A stretch of DNA of 64,000 bases from Flavobacteriales bacterium. Lineage in GTDB: Bacteria; Bacteroidota; Bacteroidia; Flavobacteriales; UBA7312. Under the pieces are notes generated by a model, which worked only from the letters and a program-made list of their open reading frames with translations, had not been told where the DNA came from and searched no databases. The stretch is from NCBI GenBank assembly GCA_016779995.1, contig JADHMO010000007.1, positions 37,440 to 101,439 on the forward strand, in the 5' to 3' direction. The stretch's first letter is position 1. Each line of letters starts with the position of its first letter. The translations under genes were made by a program, and so were the position numbers. Below, piece by piece: positions 1 through 9,359 of this stretch.

Positions 1-775
1 TAAGTTTAGGCTCAGCCACTTCAGCTACTTTTTGTATTTCTTGGTGGCTAACCTTTTGAATTTTTCCAGGCACTCCTAAATCCGTTATCACAGAGATGGC
101 AAAACAAGGAATACCCATATGACGAGCTACAATAACCTCTGGAGCTGTTGACATTCCTACTGTATCAGCTCCAATTATTCTAAGATATTTATATTCAGCA
201 GGAGTTTCCAAACAAGGTCCAGTAACTGCCGCATAAACTCCTTCAAATACACGATATCCCTTATCAAGACCTATTTTCAATGCCTTTTCTATCATTGTTC
301 TTTCATAAGCATCACTCATATCAGGAAATCGAGGACCTAAAGTGTCTAAATTAGCACCAACCAAAGGGCTAGGAATTAAATTGATATGGTCATTCAAAAC
401 CATCAAATCTCCCACTTCATAATCAGGATTTACTCCACCACTAGCGTTTGAGATAAATAAATGTTCTATTCCTAAGAATTTCATTACTCTAACAGGTAAA
501 GTAACATCTTGCATATCATATCCTTCATAATAATGAAAGCGTCCCTGCATAGCTACAACAGGTACATCTGACAAAAGACCAAAAATGAGTTTACCACTAT
601 GACCCTCAACGGTAGAAACAGGAAAATTTGGAATGTCTTGGTAAGAAAGGCTAAGTTTTATATCAATTTTTTGAATCAATCCTCCTAATCCAGTGCCAAG
701 AATAATACCCGCCTTAGGCGTGAATGGCATTTTCGGCTCTAGAAACATTGCTATCGACTCTATTTTGCTCAACAT
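1..775 (-). CDS. punA: Purine nucleoside phosphorylase, 3' end cut by window edge
   Basis: This trimeric-type purine nucleoside phosphorylase would cleave purine (deoxy)nucleosides with phosphate in the cytoplasm for salvage. The translated minus strand shows the family's phosphate loop GIILGTGLGGL, then VEGHSGKL, GRFHYYEGY, ISNASGGVNP and GMSTAPEVIVARHMG, so recognition is firm. The reading frame leaves the window at base 1 with about 258 codons present; the family is about 270 long, so roughly a dozen C-terminal residues are missing. Two starts are possible: ATG at 730 (MPFTPKAG) or ATG at 775 (MLSKIESIAMFLEPK). I prefer 775 because it restores the N-terminal helix that family members have before the phosphate loop. 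That start overlaps the end of lpxK by 62 bases in another frame, so the two are probably co-transcribed. Confidence 0.93.
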   Translation of the reverse strand, partial: MLSKIESIAMFLEPKMPFTPKAGIILGTGLGGLIQKIDIKLSLSYQDIPNFPVSTVEGHSGKLIFGLLSDVPVVAMQGRFHYYEGYDMQDVTLPVRVMKFLGIEHLFISNASGGVNPDYEVGDLMVLNDHINLIPSPLVGANLDTLGPRFPDMSDAYERTMIEKALKIGLDKGYRVFEGVYAAVTGPCLETPAEYKYLRIIGADTVGMSTAPEVIVARHMGIPCFAISVITDLGVPGKIQKVSHQEIQKVAEVAEPKL

Positions 776-1787
776 AATTTAAAATTAATTCGTTAAAGTT
801 GGTTTTACCTTGAAACTTAAACTCTATGGGTATATATCCAATATGAATACCTTTAAAGTTGTTTTCATAAAGTGCTAATCGGGTAGCATCTTTTTCAGTG
901 GTTAAAATTAACTTTTCTTGCGAATCAATCTTGTTATAACATTCAATTATTTTTTTTATGTCCTTTTTCTTAAAATTATAGTGGTCTTTAAACTCAAAAT
1001 GCTCTATTATCTTTGCTCTAGAATCAACATACTCTTTTAACAAATCTGCTGAGGCAATAGCTGTCATCAAAATCACCTCTTTACCTTCTATTGAAAGTGT
1101 TTTTTTAGTGTATAAACTAACAGGCTCTTGGTATTCTAGATAAGAATAACACAACTTTTGATTAAAGAATGGTGATATTTGTTCTTTAAGTCTATATTCG
1201 TCTAGGGGCAATAAAGGGTATGGCGTTTTTGTAACTACAATAATATCTGCTCTCCTAAAATTTTTCTTAGACTCTCTCAGTTTTCCGTATGGTAACAAAT
1301 TATCGTTGATAAATAAATTATCATAAGTAGTCAATAATATGTTCAAACCCGGTTTTACCCAACGGTGTTGATAAGCGTCATCTAACAAAATTAAATCACA
1401 CTCGTTGTGGATTATTTCTTGAATACCCTTGTTTCTACTTTCCGATACAGCTACATTTAATTCTGGAAACTTACGAGCAATTTGCAGAGATTCATCACCA
1501 ACGTCTTTGACAAAAGATTTACTTGTAACCCACTGAAAACCTGTAGAATCTCTTCCGTATCCTCTGCTCAAAACAGCAACTTTTTCACGATTATCAATGA
1601 GTCTAAGTATGTACTCTACTAAGGGCGATTTACCACTTCCTCCAGCGCACAAATTACCTACAGATATTATTGGAACAGAATATTCTTTCGAAGAAAAAAT
1701 TCCGTAATCGAATAACATATTTCTAAAAAATACAACTAAACCATAAAAAAGGGCTATAGGAAGAAGAAATAATCTTAAAAATGGCAT
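714..1787 (-). CDS. lpxK: Tetraacyldisaccharide 4'-kinase (lipid A synthesis)
   Basis: LpxK phosphorylates the 4' position of the tetraacyldisaccharide lipid A precursor at the cytoplasmic face of the inner membrane. The protein (357 aa, normal length) starts with a hydrophobic membrane-associating segment (about residues 4-22), followed by the Walker A loop GNLCAGGSGKS at 44-54 and the family motif LLDDAYQHR near 134-142, plus TTEKDATR toward the C-terminus. It is the upstream partner of the nucleoside phosphorylase gene. A TAnnTTTG box on the minus strand at 1821-1828 lies about 33 bases before the ATG. Presence of lpxK confirms a Gram-negative outer membrane with lipid A. Confidence 0.95.
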   Translation of the reverse strand: MPFLRLFLLPIALFYGLVVFFRNMLFDYGIFSSKEYSVPIISVGNLCAGGSGKSPLVEYILRLIDNREKVAVLSRGYGRDSTGFQWVTSKSFVKDVGDESLQIARKFPELNVAVSESRNKGIQEIIHNECDLILLDDAYQHRWVKPGLNILLTTYDNLFINDNLLPYGKLRESKKNFRRADIIVVTKTPYPLLPLDEYRLKEQISPFFNQKLCYSYLEYQEPVSLYTKKTLSIEGKEVILMTAIASADLLKEYVDSRAKIIEHFEFKDHYNFKKKDIKKIIECYNKIDSQEKLILTTEKDATRLALYENNFKGIHIGYIPIEFKFQGKTNFNELILNYVEQNRVDSNVSRAENAIHA

Positions 1788-1820
1788 ACTCTTTTTAAAG
1801 GGAATAAATTTCGTTCACAA

Positions 1821-1828
1821 CAAATATA
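1821..1828 (-). promoter_or_regulatory. Predicted -7 box of lpxK
   Basis: On the minus strand this reads TATATTTG, an exact match to the Bacteroidota -7 consensus TAnnTTTG, about 33 bases before the lpxK start. It lies back to back with the -7 box of the divergent Nif3 gene. No convincing -33 TTTG was found. Confidence 0.5.
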
Positions 1829-1844
1829 AATAAATTATATGTAC

Positions 1845-1852
1845 TATTTTTG
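1845..1852 (+). promoter_or_regulatory. Predicted -7 box of Nif3 gene, leaderless arrangement
   Basis: TATTTTTG matches TAnnTTTG exactly and ends only five bases before the ATG at 1858, so the predicted transcription start falls at or next to the start codon. Confidence 0.5.
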
Positions 1853-1857
1853 AATTT

Positions 1858-2952
1858 ATGAAAATAAATGAAATCACTGAATACCTAGAAAGTTTAGCAC
1901 CACTCTACTTGCAAGAAGATTATGATAATTCTGGCTTTATTACTGGTGATAAATCATGGAACGTAAACAATGTATTGGTATGTCTTGATTGTACCGAAGA
2001 AGTGGTTGACGAAGCAGTTGCTAAATCATGTAATTTGATAGTTGCACATCACCCTATTGTGTTTAGTGGATTAAAATCTATAGTTGGCAAAAATTATGTA
2101 GAACGAACCATAATAAAAGCCATTAAAAATGACATTGCTATTTACGCTATACATACCAATTTGGACAATATTAAAGACGGTGTTAATGCTGTTATAGCTA
2201 AAAAAATAGGATTGGAAAACACCAAAATCTTAAGACCTAAAAAAGATTTTATTAAAAAACTAAGCTTCTATTGTCCTGTTTCAGACGCTCAACGCTTAAA
2301 AGATTTACTGTGGGAAGCAGGTGCTGGAAATATTGGAAATTATAGCCATTGTAGTTTTAGCACGATTGGACAAGGAACATTTATGGGTAACAATGATAGT
2401 AAACCTACCTTGGGACAAAAAAACGTACTACATACCGAAAAAGAAGAAAAAATAGAGATGATACTCCCCTCATATCTTCAAAATAGAATTTTAGACACTC
2501 TATTTAGTGAGCACCCTTATGAAGAGGTAGCATATGAAATACACCTTTTAGATAATGTAAATCAAAATATTGGCTCGGGTTTGTATGGAAAGTTAAAAAC
2601 TCCAATGAAAACGAATGACTTTCTAAAGCATTTAAAAAAGCTTATGCAAACAGATTGCGTTAGATACACTGAATTACATAAAGAACACATAGAAACTGTT
2701 GCCGTATGCGGTGGGTCTGGTTCATTTTTACTAGATGATGCTAAAAGAGTAAAAGCCGATATTTTCATAACAGCAGACTTTAAATATCACGAATTTTTTG
2801 ATGCTGAAAACGATATTATTATTGCTGATATTGGGCATTATGAAAGCGAACAATTTACTAAAGAGCTTTTAAGTGAAATTCTTAACGAAAAATTTACTAA
2901 GTTTGCCACCCATTTATCAAGCATAAATACGAACCCTATCAACTACATGTAA
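1858..2952 (+). CDS. Nif3-like dinuclear metal centre protein (YqfO/YbgI family)
   Basis: A member of the Nif3/DUF34 family, which forms toroidal hexamers with a di-metal site in each subunit. Its cellular role is still debated (GTP cyclohydrolase I type 2 is an old, doubtful name). Visible metal ligands are H64-H65 (AHHP), H99 and D103 (IHTNLD), and H327/E329 near the C-terminus (GHYESEQF). At 364 aa it is the long form with a central insertion like Bacillus YqfO, which carries a PII-like domain, rather than the short E. coli YbgI. The next gene, a coiled-coil zinc-ribbon protein, begins two bases after the stop; this pairing recurs in Bacteroidota and implies a linked function. Confidence 0.93.
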   Translation: MKINEITEYLESLAPLYLQEDYDNSGFITGDKSWNVNNVLVCLDCTEEVVDEAVAKSCNLIVAHHPIVFSGLKSIVGKNYVERTIIKAIKNDIAIYAIHTNLDNIKDGVNAVIAKKIGLENTKILRPKKDFIKKLSFYCPVSDAQRLKDLLWEAGAGNIGNYSHCSFSTIGQGTFMGNNDSKPTLGQKNVLHTEKEEKIEMILPSYLQNRILDTLFSEHPYEEVAYEIHLLDNVNQNIGSGLYGKLKTPMKTNDFLKHLKKLMQTDCVRYTELHKEHIETVAVCGGSGSFLLDDAKRVKADIFITADFKYHEFFDAENDIIIADIGHYESEQFTKELLSEILNEKFTKFATHLSSINTNPINYM

Positions 2953-2954
2953 TA

Positions 2955-3719
2955 ATGGCAAAAAAGAAAGCTGCAACAAAAGAATTTTCAATTGAAGATA
3001 AGCTACATGCTTTACACCAATTACAAACCATCGATTCTGAAATTGACAAGATAAGAACCGTAAGAGGAGAATTGCCTTTAGAAGTTCAAGATTTAGAAGA
3101 TGATCTAAAAGGATTAGAGACACGTATTGGTAAAATCGACACTGACCTTGAAGACAAAGAAAAATTCGTTTCTTCTAGAAAGTTAGCAATTAAAGAAGCT
3201 GAAGAACTGGTTAAAAAATACAACAAACAACTAGATAGTATCAAAAACAATAGAGAATATGACTCTTTAAGTAAAGAGATAGAATTCCAAAATCTTGAAA
3301 TCGAATTAGCTAACAAAAAAATTAATGATACTCTCGCTAAAATCGAGTTTTTGAACGAAACAAAAGGAGTAGCTTCTGAACAATATAAAGAGAGAAAAGA
3401 AATTTTCGAAGAGAAGAAAAAAGAGTTGGAAAATATAGTTTCTGAAACAGAAAAAGAAGAAAAATCTCTTCTTAAAAAGTCAGAACAAGCTGAAAAGGTT
3501 GTTGATGAAAGATTGTTATCTGCTTACAAAAGAATTCGTAAAAATTCTAGAAATGGTTTAGCAGTAGTATCTGTTCAAAGAGATGCTTGTGGAGGTTGCT
3601 TTAGTAAAATACCACCACAAAGACAATTGGATATCAAAGCTCACAAAAAAATTATCGTTTGTGAACACTGTGGAAGAATACTTATTGATTCTCAAATGTT
3701 CGAAACTGCTGAAGCTTAA
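2955..3719 (+). CDS. Coiled-coil / C4 zinc-ribbon protein (CT398/FlgZ-like, DUF164)
   Basis: The first ~195 residues are a charged, heptad-rich antiparallel coiled coil (many E/K/L repeats), and the C-terminus carries a C4 zinc ribbon with C212, C215, C236 and C239 (CGGC...CEHC). This is the architecture of the Chlamydia CT398 / Helicobacter HP0958 family, proposed to bind nucleic acid or act as a chaperone; no flagellar genes are present here, so a flagellar role is not implied. It is translated two bases after the Nif3-like gene, almost certainly from one mRNA, and is followed by a strong intrinsic terminator. Confidence 0.88.
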   Translation: MAKKKAATKEFSIEDKLHALHQLQTIDSEIDKIRTVRGELPLEVQDLEDDLKGLETRIGKIDTDLEDKEKFVSSRKLAIKEAEELVKKYNKQLDSIKNNREYDSLSKEIEFQNLEIELANKKINDTLAKIEFLNETKGVASEQYKERKEIFEEKKKELENIVSETEKEEKSLLKKSEQAEKVVDERLLSAYKRIRKNSRNGLAVVSVQRDACGGCFSKIPPQRQLDIKAHKKIIVCEHCGRILIDSQMFETAEA

Positions 3720-3731
3720 TATTTTTTAATA

Positions 3732-3739
3732 TAAATTTG
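3732..3739 (+). promoter_or_regulatory. Predicted -7 box of the TPR gene, overlapping a terminator
   Basis: TAAATTTG fits TAnnTTTG and sits directly upstream of the hairpin at 3741-3766. A start about 3-6 bases downstream would begin inside the hairpin's 5' arm. No clear -33 element. Confidence 0.35.
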
Positions 3740-3740
3740 T

Positions 3741-3772
3741 AGGGATTCTAATATTTTAGAATCCCTTTTTTT
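3741..3772 (+). terminator. Intrinsic terminator of the Nif3/zinc-ribbon operon
   Basis: An 11-bp perfect stem (3741-3751 with 3756-3766; AGGGATTCTAA), TATT loop, then seven T. It directly abuts the ATG of the next gene at 3773. Confidence 0.9.
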
Positions 3773-5248
3773 ATGCGTTATTCTCTAATCATATTCACCC
3801 TATTATTAATCTCGAAAAGTACATTTGCCGACTTTTTGTGGAATAAAAACTGTAAAGAAGCATACAATCTAAGCATTCAATTAAAGTTTGATAAAGCCCA
3901 CTTACTATTAAAGAAAGAGAAAAAAGAAAATCCTAACAATACCCTTATTTACTTTATTGAAAACTATAGCGACTATCTCAAAATACAAATTGGCGAAGAA
4001 CAATCAGATTTCGAAAAACTTAAAAAAAATAAAGATTCAAGGTTAGACCTTATAGAAAGCGATAAATCTTTATCACCATGGAATTTATACAGTCAAGCAG
4101 AAATAAACTTACAATGGGCTGCTAGTAGATTAAAATTTGGTGAATACTTTACGGCTGCTTTTGAGATTAATAAAGCCTACAGGCTAATCCAAGAAAACAA
4201 CAAATTATATCCTAACTTCATACCCAATAAAAAAAGTTTAGGACTTCTTTATACTTTGATAGGTAGTGTCCCTGAACAGTACAATTGGATTCTGTCTATT
4301 ATAGGTATGGAAGGCAACATTAATTCAGGTTTAAGCTTAATGAATGAAGCTATTCAAGAGATGAAGACTAACAAAGACTTTGAAATTATGCTCGAAGAAA
4401 GCTATTTTTTATATGCTTTTCTAAAGATGAATCTTGATAATAATAAAGCTGATTTACAAAAACTACTATCTGAATTACAAACCAAGGAATATCTCCTACT
4501 CAATTTTGCCTCAAGTAGAATAGCCAGTAAGTTAGGACAAAATGATTTAGCCATACAAATTCTGGAAAATAGAAAAGTAGAAAAAGACCACTACCCTTTT
4601 CACTATTTGGATTATTTACTTGGCATAAACAAACAAAATAAGATGGATAATAATTGTTTAGTGCATTTTGAAAATTATCTTCTTAATTTTAAAGGAATAA
4701 ATTATAAAAAATCAGCTCTAATGCGAATGAGTTGGCACCACCACATTAATGGTAACAATGAAAAATATGAGTATTATAAAAATAGAATTAACAGTCTAGA
4801 TGGCAAACAAGTCGATGCCGATAAAGAAGCACAATCTTATTATAATACCTCTAAAGCACCACACATCAATCTTCTTAAAGCACGTCTGTTTTTTGACGGA
4901 GGTTACTCTAAATTAGCTGTTGAAGAATTAGAAAAAATCAAGTCTCATAACTTCTTTAATCACTCTAAAAACAATTTAGAATATTTCTACAGATACGGAA
5001 GATGCATGGAACAAATGAGCAAAGACGAAGTCGCTATTAAATATTATAAAAAAACTGTCTTAGCAGGTTCTGAAGAACCTTATTATTTTGCTGCTAAAGC
5101 AGCCTTACAAATTGCTCTTTTATATGAAAAGTCTAACAATATAAATGAGGCTAAACGCTACTTCAATATTTGTATTGAAATGAAAGACCATCAATACGAG
5201 CAAGGAATAGAACAAAAAGCTAAAGCAGGACTAAATCGTTTGAACTAA
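3773..5248 (+). CDS. Secreted/periplasmic tetratricopeptide repeat protein
   Basis: A 491-residue protein with an N-terminal signal peptide (hydrophobic stretch ending ...STFA before DFLWNKNC) and helical repeats of TPR character, clearest in the C-terminal 130 residues (ARLFFDGGYSKLAVEEL, YYKKTVLAGSEEPYYFAAKAALQIALLYE, EAKRYFNIC). Such proteins usually scaffold envelope complexes; no specific function can be assigned. Its stop codon interlocks with the stop of the convergent porin gene (CTAA at 5245-5248), leaving no room for a terminator. Confidence 0.8.
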   Translation: MRYSLIIFTLLLISKSTFADFLWNKNCKEAYNLSIQLKFDKAHLLLKKEKKENPNNTLIYFIENYSDYLKIQIGEEQSDFEKLKKNKDSRLDLIESDKSLSPWNLYSQAEINLQWAASRLKFGEYFTAAFEINKAYRLIQENNKLYPNFIPNKKSLGLLYTLIGSVPEQYNWILSIIGMEGNINSGLSLMNEAIQEMKTNKDFEIMLEESYFLYAFLKMNLDNNKADLQKLLSELQTKEYLLLNFASSRIASKLGQNDLAIQILENRKVEKDHYPFHYLDYLLGINKQNKMDNNCLVHFENYLLNFKGINYKKSALMRMSWHHHINGNNEKYEYYKNRINSLDGKQVDADKEAQSYYNTSKAPHINLLKARLFFDGGYSKLAVEELEKIKSHNFFNHSKNNLEYFYRYGRCMEQMSKDEVAIKYYKKTVLAGSEEPYYFAAKAALQIALLYEKSNNINEAKRYFNICIEMKDHQYEQGIEQKAKAGLNRLN

Positions 5249-6708
5249 AATTTCCAACCCATTGTAAAAACAAGGTTATAAGCCGTTGTTGTTACTCTAT
5301 GAGCTGGTTCAAAATAAGTGTTGTAAAGCGATGCTGAATTAGAATATTCAGAGAACACATAAGCTAAATCAAAATAACTGAATTGATTTCTCTTACCTAG
5401 CCCAAATGAATATGATTTTCGCTCATCTCTATACGTATTTAAAGTTGAGGCATCAGTATAAGGAGATTTAACTTGAGCATATCCAGCTCTTATAACAAAA
5501 GGTGATAAGTTTAGTTCAGCTCCAAAACGAGCGTTAACAACCGATATATAATTACTTTCAATGATGTTTTGTTGATTGTTAAAATAATCAAAATTATCAC
5601 CGTCTATACTCATAGTTGCATAATCTACATACTCTAAATCACCACTTAACAGAATATTATCCAATACTAAAGCAGCAGAACCTATAAATTTCATTGGAGT
5701 AGTAATGGTATAATCGTAAACACCATATGGCGAGGTATAGGTATATGAATAGGTGCTATCATTGTTGTGCTGTGTTCTAAGCACCATTTCCCATTCATCG
5801 TGCATTTCGTTTAAGGTTGGCGAATGCCAAGCTACACCTAATCTTAGATTATCACTTGCTCTGTATATAGCACCTAATTTAAGATTGACACCGCTGCCAG
5901 TAGTAAATTGATTTTCATACATATCAAAATATTCTACCGTAGATGACGTATCGGCAAAATTTCTTTCATTATATCTTGATTTTTTGGTGTACTCAATAGA
6001 AGTCAAACCTAAAGTAGCTCCCAAGTATAATTTTTCCATATATGAGCCGGCATAACTTATGGCAAACTCGCCCATTGAACCAAAAGTATGAGTTTGTTTA
6101 AATTGATCTTGTCCTGTCTGAACTTCCCTAAAGTAATTACCATCATCAATCCAACCGTTTGAATCAACCTGTAAATCAATTAAGTCCGTATCAAAAGCAG
6201 CTAATTCAAAGAAAGGGTCTAAATCATCTAAACGGTATCCATCAGCAAAAGCATAAAACACATCTACTAATGATGAATTGGGGTTGTAAGCCGATTGTAT
6301 GGTATTGGCTTTAAATATCTTAGTGGTATTATAGGCGAAACCTAAATTTGTTCTTCTCCAATCCGAAGTTGCACTCGATTTCAAAGGCGTTACTAAACCT
6401 ACAGATGGAATGTTGAAGTTACCCGAACTATTTGTAATTTTATTATTCAAATAGTAAGATGCCATATCTATACCACCTAGATTCAAAGAAAAAGCAAATT
6501 CATAGGATTGATAAACTCCAAGACCAGCAGGGTTAGTACTAAGTGTTGACAAATCTGCACCTAAAGCACCAAAAGCATTGGACATTGCGGCTGTACGGGC
6601 TGTTCCGACTACTGCATTTTCAGAAAACAACAAAGCATCTTCATGCGTTTGAGCTGTAGTTGTTACAACAATAAATAGTGCTAAAAAACTTAAAATTTCT
6701 TTTCTCAT
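5245..6708 (-). CDS. Outer-membrane protein of the OmpP1/FadL/TodX family
   Basis: A predicted FadL-like 14-strand beta-barrel for hydrophobic substrates. The protein has a signal peptide (LSFLALFIVVTTTAQ), then the family N-terminus with ALLFSENAVVGTARTAAMSNAFGALGADLSTLSTNPAGLGVY, which carries the characteristic NPAGL motif, and alternating aromatic/polar beta strands to a terminal ...FTMGWKF, the aromatic-ending signature of outer-membrane barrels. Length (487 aa) fits. It lies eight bases downstream of the Tyr-rich lipoprotein gene and is probably co-transcribed with it. Substrate is unknown. Confidence 0.85.
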   Translation of the reverse strand: MRKEILSFLALFIVVTTTAQTHEDALLFSENAVVGTARTAAMSNAFGALGADLSTLSTNPAGLGVYQSYEFAFSLNLGGIDMASYYLNNKITNSSGNFNIPSVGLVTPLKSSATSDWRRTNLGFAYNTTKIFKANTIQSAYNPNSSLVDVFYAFADGYRLDDLDPFFELAAFDTDLIDLQVDSNGWIDDGNYFREVQTGQDQFKQTHTFGSMGEFAISYAGSYMEKLYLGATLGLTSIEYTKKSRYNERNFADTSSTVEYFDMYENQFTTGSGVNLKLGAIYRASDNLRLGVAWHSPTLNEMHDEWEMVLRTQHNNDSTYSYTYTSPYGVYDYTITTPMKFIGSAALVLDNILLSGDLEYVDYATMSIDGDNFDYFNNQQNIIESNYISVVNARFGAELNLSPFVIRAGYAQVKSPYTDASTLNTYRDERKSYSFGLGKRNQFSYFDLAYVFSEYSNSASLYNTYFEPAHRVTTTAYNLVFTMGWKF

Positions 6709-6716
6709 AATATATG

Positions 6717-7760
6717 TTATCTAGGTCTTCTTCCTGAATTATTAGAACCTCCTCTACTTGGCGAAGAATTTCTTGGCGAAGAGTTAAACGTTGGCTTAGA
6801 ATAGGTTCTGCTGGGTTTAGGATTATTATAATCGTTAGGCTTGTTATCTTTGATTGGTTTAGAATAACTAGGTTTTTTATTACTAATAGGTTTAGGATTA
6901 TTACTTACTGGCTTGCTATATGTTGGCTTATTAGACGGTTTATTACTAACAGGCTTGGAAAAATTAGGATTATTAGAAATACTATAGTTTGAGTTAACCT
7001 TATTATCTAAGTCGCTATTATTATTAGTGTAGCTTGGTTTTTTATTATCTAAGCCATTGGAATATTGAAAGTTGTTATTAGGCTTTCTATCAAAATCATT
7101 GACTTTGGTTGCTTGTTCAGGCACTCTATTTTTAACCTGACTTATGTAGCGATTAGCAAAAGTTTCTGGGGTCTTATTTTTATTATTTTCTCTAGGTCCA
7201 TAATAGATACTGTTATTATCATACGAATTGTAGTATGTAGGGTAAGAATTATAGGCATAAATACCACCGTGATGATGGTTATAATGATGATGAGGATAAA
7301 AATGGTTGTAGTAAAAAGGATTGTAATAATAGGGGCTGTAAGCATAAAAGCTATAAAAAGGATCGTAATAATGTGGATTCCAAAAATTATAACCATAATA
7401 TATACTCACTCCACAATGAGCCGGATAGCCTGAATACCAAAAGGAATTAGTATAGTAATTATTGTAATAACTAAAACCAAAAGTAGGACCATGAAAACGT
7501 CTTAAACGTGCAGAGTATCCGTAGTCGTAATAGTCGTCAGATGAATATTCGTCATAATAATTTTCTTCATTATCATCTGAATCTTGTACTTGTTCCTCCT
7601 CAAAAGATTGTTGCTCTTGTTCTTCTTTCTCTGCTACTTGGGCATATTGGTCAGCCGTATAATATATTTCATCTTTGAAACCTGATGAAGTTGTCTCGAT
7701 AGTAATACAAGATGAAAAAATAAATATTAGAAATAAAAAAAGGAGCTGAATAGGTTTCAT
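6717..7760 (-). CDS. Tyr/His/Asn-rich lipoprotein, unknown function
   Basis: Not assigned to a family. I start it at the ATG at 7760 rather than the upstream ATG at 7829, because MKPIQLLFLFLIFIFSSC is a clean lipoprotein signal with its lipobox cysteine. The mature protein has an acidic E/D/Y stretch (EEEQVQDSDDNEENYYDEY), a central region dominated by Tyr, His, Asn and Pro (FYPHHHYNHHHGG), and a C-terminal Ser/Pro/Lys/Asn region with repeated KPVSN/KPSY/YSKP units, ending RRPR. The composition suggests an intrinsically disordered, surface-exposed or metal-binding protein. It precedes the FadL-like porin in one operon. Confidence 0.75.
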   Translation of the reverse strand: MKPIQLLFLFLIFIFSSCITIETTSSGFKDEIYYTADQYAQVAEKEEQEQQSFEEEQVQDSDDNEENYYDEYSSDDYYDYGYSARLRRFHGPTFGFSYYNNYYTNSFWYSGYPAHCGVSIYYGYNFWNPHYYDPFYSFYAYSPYYYNPFYYNHFYPHHHYNHHHGGIYAYNSYPTYYNSYDNNSIYYGPRENNKNKTPETFANRYISQVKNRVPEQATKVNDFDRKPNNNFQYSNGLDNKKPSYTNNNSDLDNKVNSNYSISNNPNFSKPVSNKPSNKPTYSKPVSNNPKPISNKKPSYSKPIKDNKPNDYNNPKPSRTYSKPTFNSSPRNSSPSRGGSNNSGRRPR

Positions 7761-7883
7761 AATGTTACAATTTAAATGATACGTATAATCTTTAGGCAAT
7801 TCATCAAAAAGTTTAATTTTGCTTAGCATTATAGATAACGCATTATTAACTGTAAAATTACAAACAAACTTTCAAATTAAAAA

Positions 7884-9359
7884 ATGGCAAAGAATTTTAC
7901 GTCAAGGGCAGAAGATTATTCAAAATGGTACAATGAATTAGTGGTGAAGGCAGACTTAGCTGAAAGCTCAGGTGTTCGAGGCTGTATGGTTATTAAGCCC
8001 TATGGTTTTGCCATTTGGGAAAAAATGCAACAGGAGTTGGATAGAATGTTCAAAGAAACTGGTCACTCCAACGCTTATTTCCCTTTATTCATTCCAAAGT
8101 CATATTTGAGTAAAGAAGCTGAGCACGTAGAAGGTTTTGCTAAAGAATGTGCCGTTGTTACACACTACCGTTTAAAAAATAGTGAAGACGGTAAGAGTGT
8201 CGTGGTCGACCCAGATGCTAAGTTAGAAGAAGAACTTATCGTACGTCCTACTTCTGAAACAATTATTTGGGATACCTACAAAGGCTGGATTCAATCCTAC
8301 AGAGATTTACCAATTTTAGTAAATCAATGGGCAAATGTTGTGCGTTGGGAAATGAGAACCCGTTTATTCTTAAGAACAGCCGAATTTTTATGGCAAGAAG
8401 GACATACAGCACACGCTACCAAGCAAGAAGCCATTGAAGAGACTGAACAAATGATTGAAGTTTACGCTCGATTTGCAGAAGATTTTATGGCTATGCCAGT
8501 AATTAAAGGTTTAAAAAGTGCTAACGAACGTTTTGCCGGTGCATTAGAAACCTATTGTATTGAAGCCTTAATGCAGGACGGCAAAGCTTTACAAGCAGGA
8601 ACCTCACACTTTTTAGGTCAAAATTTTGCGAAAGCCTTTGATGTGAAATTTACAAGTAAAGAAGGTAAGTTAGAACACGTTTGGGCGACATCTTGGGGTG
8701 TTTCCACTAGATTAATGGGTGCTCTAGTAATGACACATTCAGACGACAATGGACTGGTATTACCACCGAAACTAGCTCCTTTTCAAGTTGTCATTGTTCC
8801 AATTTACAAAGGTGACGAACAATTACAGCAAATCAGTGAAGAGGCTGTAAAAATCAAAAATGACTTAGAAAAAATCGGAATATCAGTAAAATACGACGAC
8901 AGAGATACACACAAACCGGGATGGAAATTTTCGGAATACGAATTTAAAGGTGTACCCTTACGTATTGCCATAGGTCCAAGAGATTTAGAAAATGGTACTG
9001 TTGAATTGGCCAGACGTGATACTTTAGAGAAAGAAACGGTCAGCACTAGTGATTTGAGTAATAAAATTGCTAACCTACTAGAAAAAATTCAAGAAACTCT
9101 ACTATTAAAAGCTCAAACCTATCGAGATGACAATACTCATCACGCTAAGGATTGGAATCACTTTAAAGAGCTTATCTCAAAAGATGCTGGTTTTGTTTAT
9201 GCACATTGGGACGGTACAGGAGAAACCGAACAAAAAATTAAAGAAGAAACCAAAGCTACTATCCGTTGTATTCCTCTTAACAATAAAGCCGAAGCAGGAA
9301 AATGTATATATAGCGATAAGCCTTCTTCACAAAAAGTAATATTTGCAAAAGCATACTAA
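7884..9359 (+). CDS. proS: Prolyl-tRNA synthetase (archaeal/eukaryotic-like ProS type 3)
   Basis: Class II synthetase that charges tRNA-Pro. At 491 aa and with no bacterial editing (INS) domain it belongs to the short archaeal/eukaryotic-like type, which is usual in Bacteroidota. Class II motif 2 is seen in [27 protein letters not shown], motif 1 near GYAIWEKMQ-like [15 protein letters not shown], and motif 3 in [13 protein letters not shown]. The anticodon-binding domain follows (VVIVPIYKG...[17 protein letters not shown]) and the zinc/C-terminal domain ends in KAY, typical for the group. The next gene starts within its stop codon (TAATG). Confidence 0.97.
   Translation: MAKNFTSRAEDYSKWYNELVVKADLAESSGVRGCMVIKPYGFAIWEKMQQELDRMFKETGHSNAYFPLFIPKSYLSKEAEHVEGFAKECAVVTHYRLKNSEDGKSVVVDPDAKLEEELIVRPTSETIIWDTYKGWIQSYRDLPILVNQWANVVRWEMRTRLFLRTAEFLWQEGHTAHATKQEAIEETEQMIEVYARFAEDFMAMPVIKGLKSANERFAGALETYCIEALMQDGKALQAGTSHFLGQNFAKAFDVKFTSKEGKLEHVWATSWGVSTRLMGALVMTHSDDNGLVLPPKLAPFQVVIVPIYKGDEQLQQISEEAVKIKNDLEKIGISVKYDDRDTHKPGWKFSEYEFKGVPLRIAIGPRDLENGTVELARRDTLEKETVSTSDLSNKIANLLEKIQETLLLKAQTYRDDNTHHAKDWNHFKELISKDAGFVYAHWDGTGETEQKIKEETKATIRCIPLNNKAEAGKCIYSDKPSSQKVIFAKAY

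Noticed and set aside
7065..7433. Open frames opposite and inside the Tyr-rich lipoprotein gene
   Set aside because: They are by-products of the repetitive Tyr/His/Asn codons on the coding strand; no start context or recognised protein.
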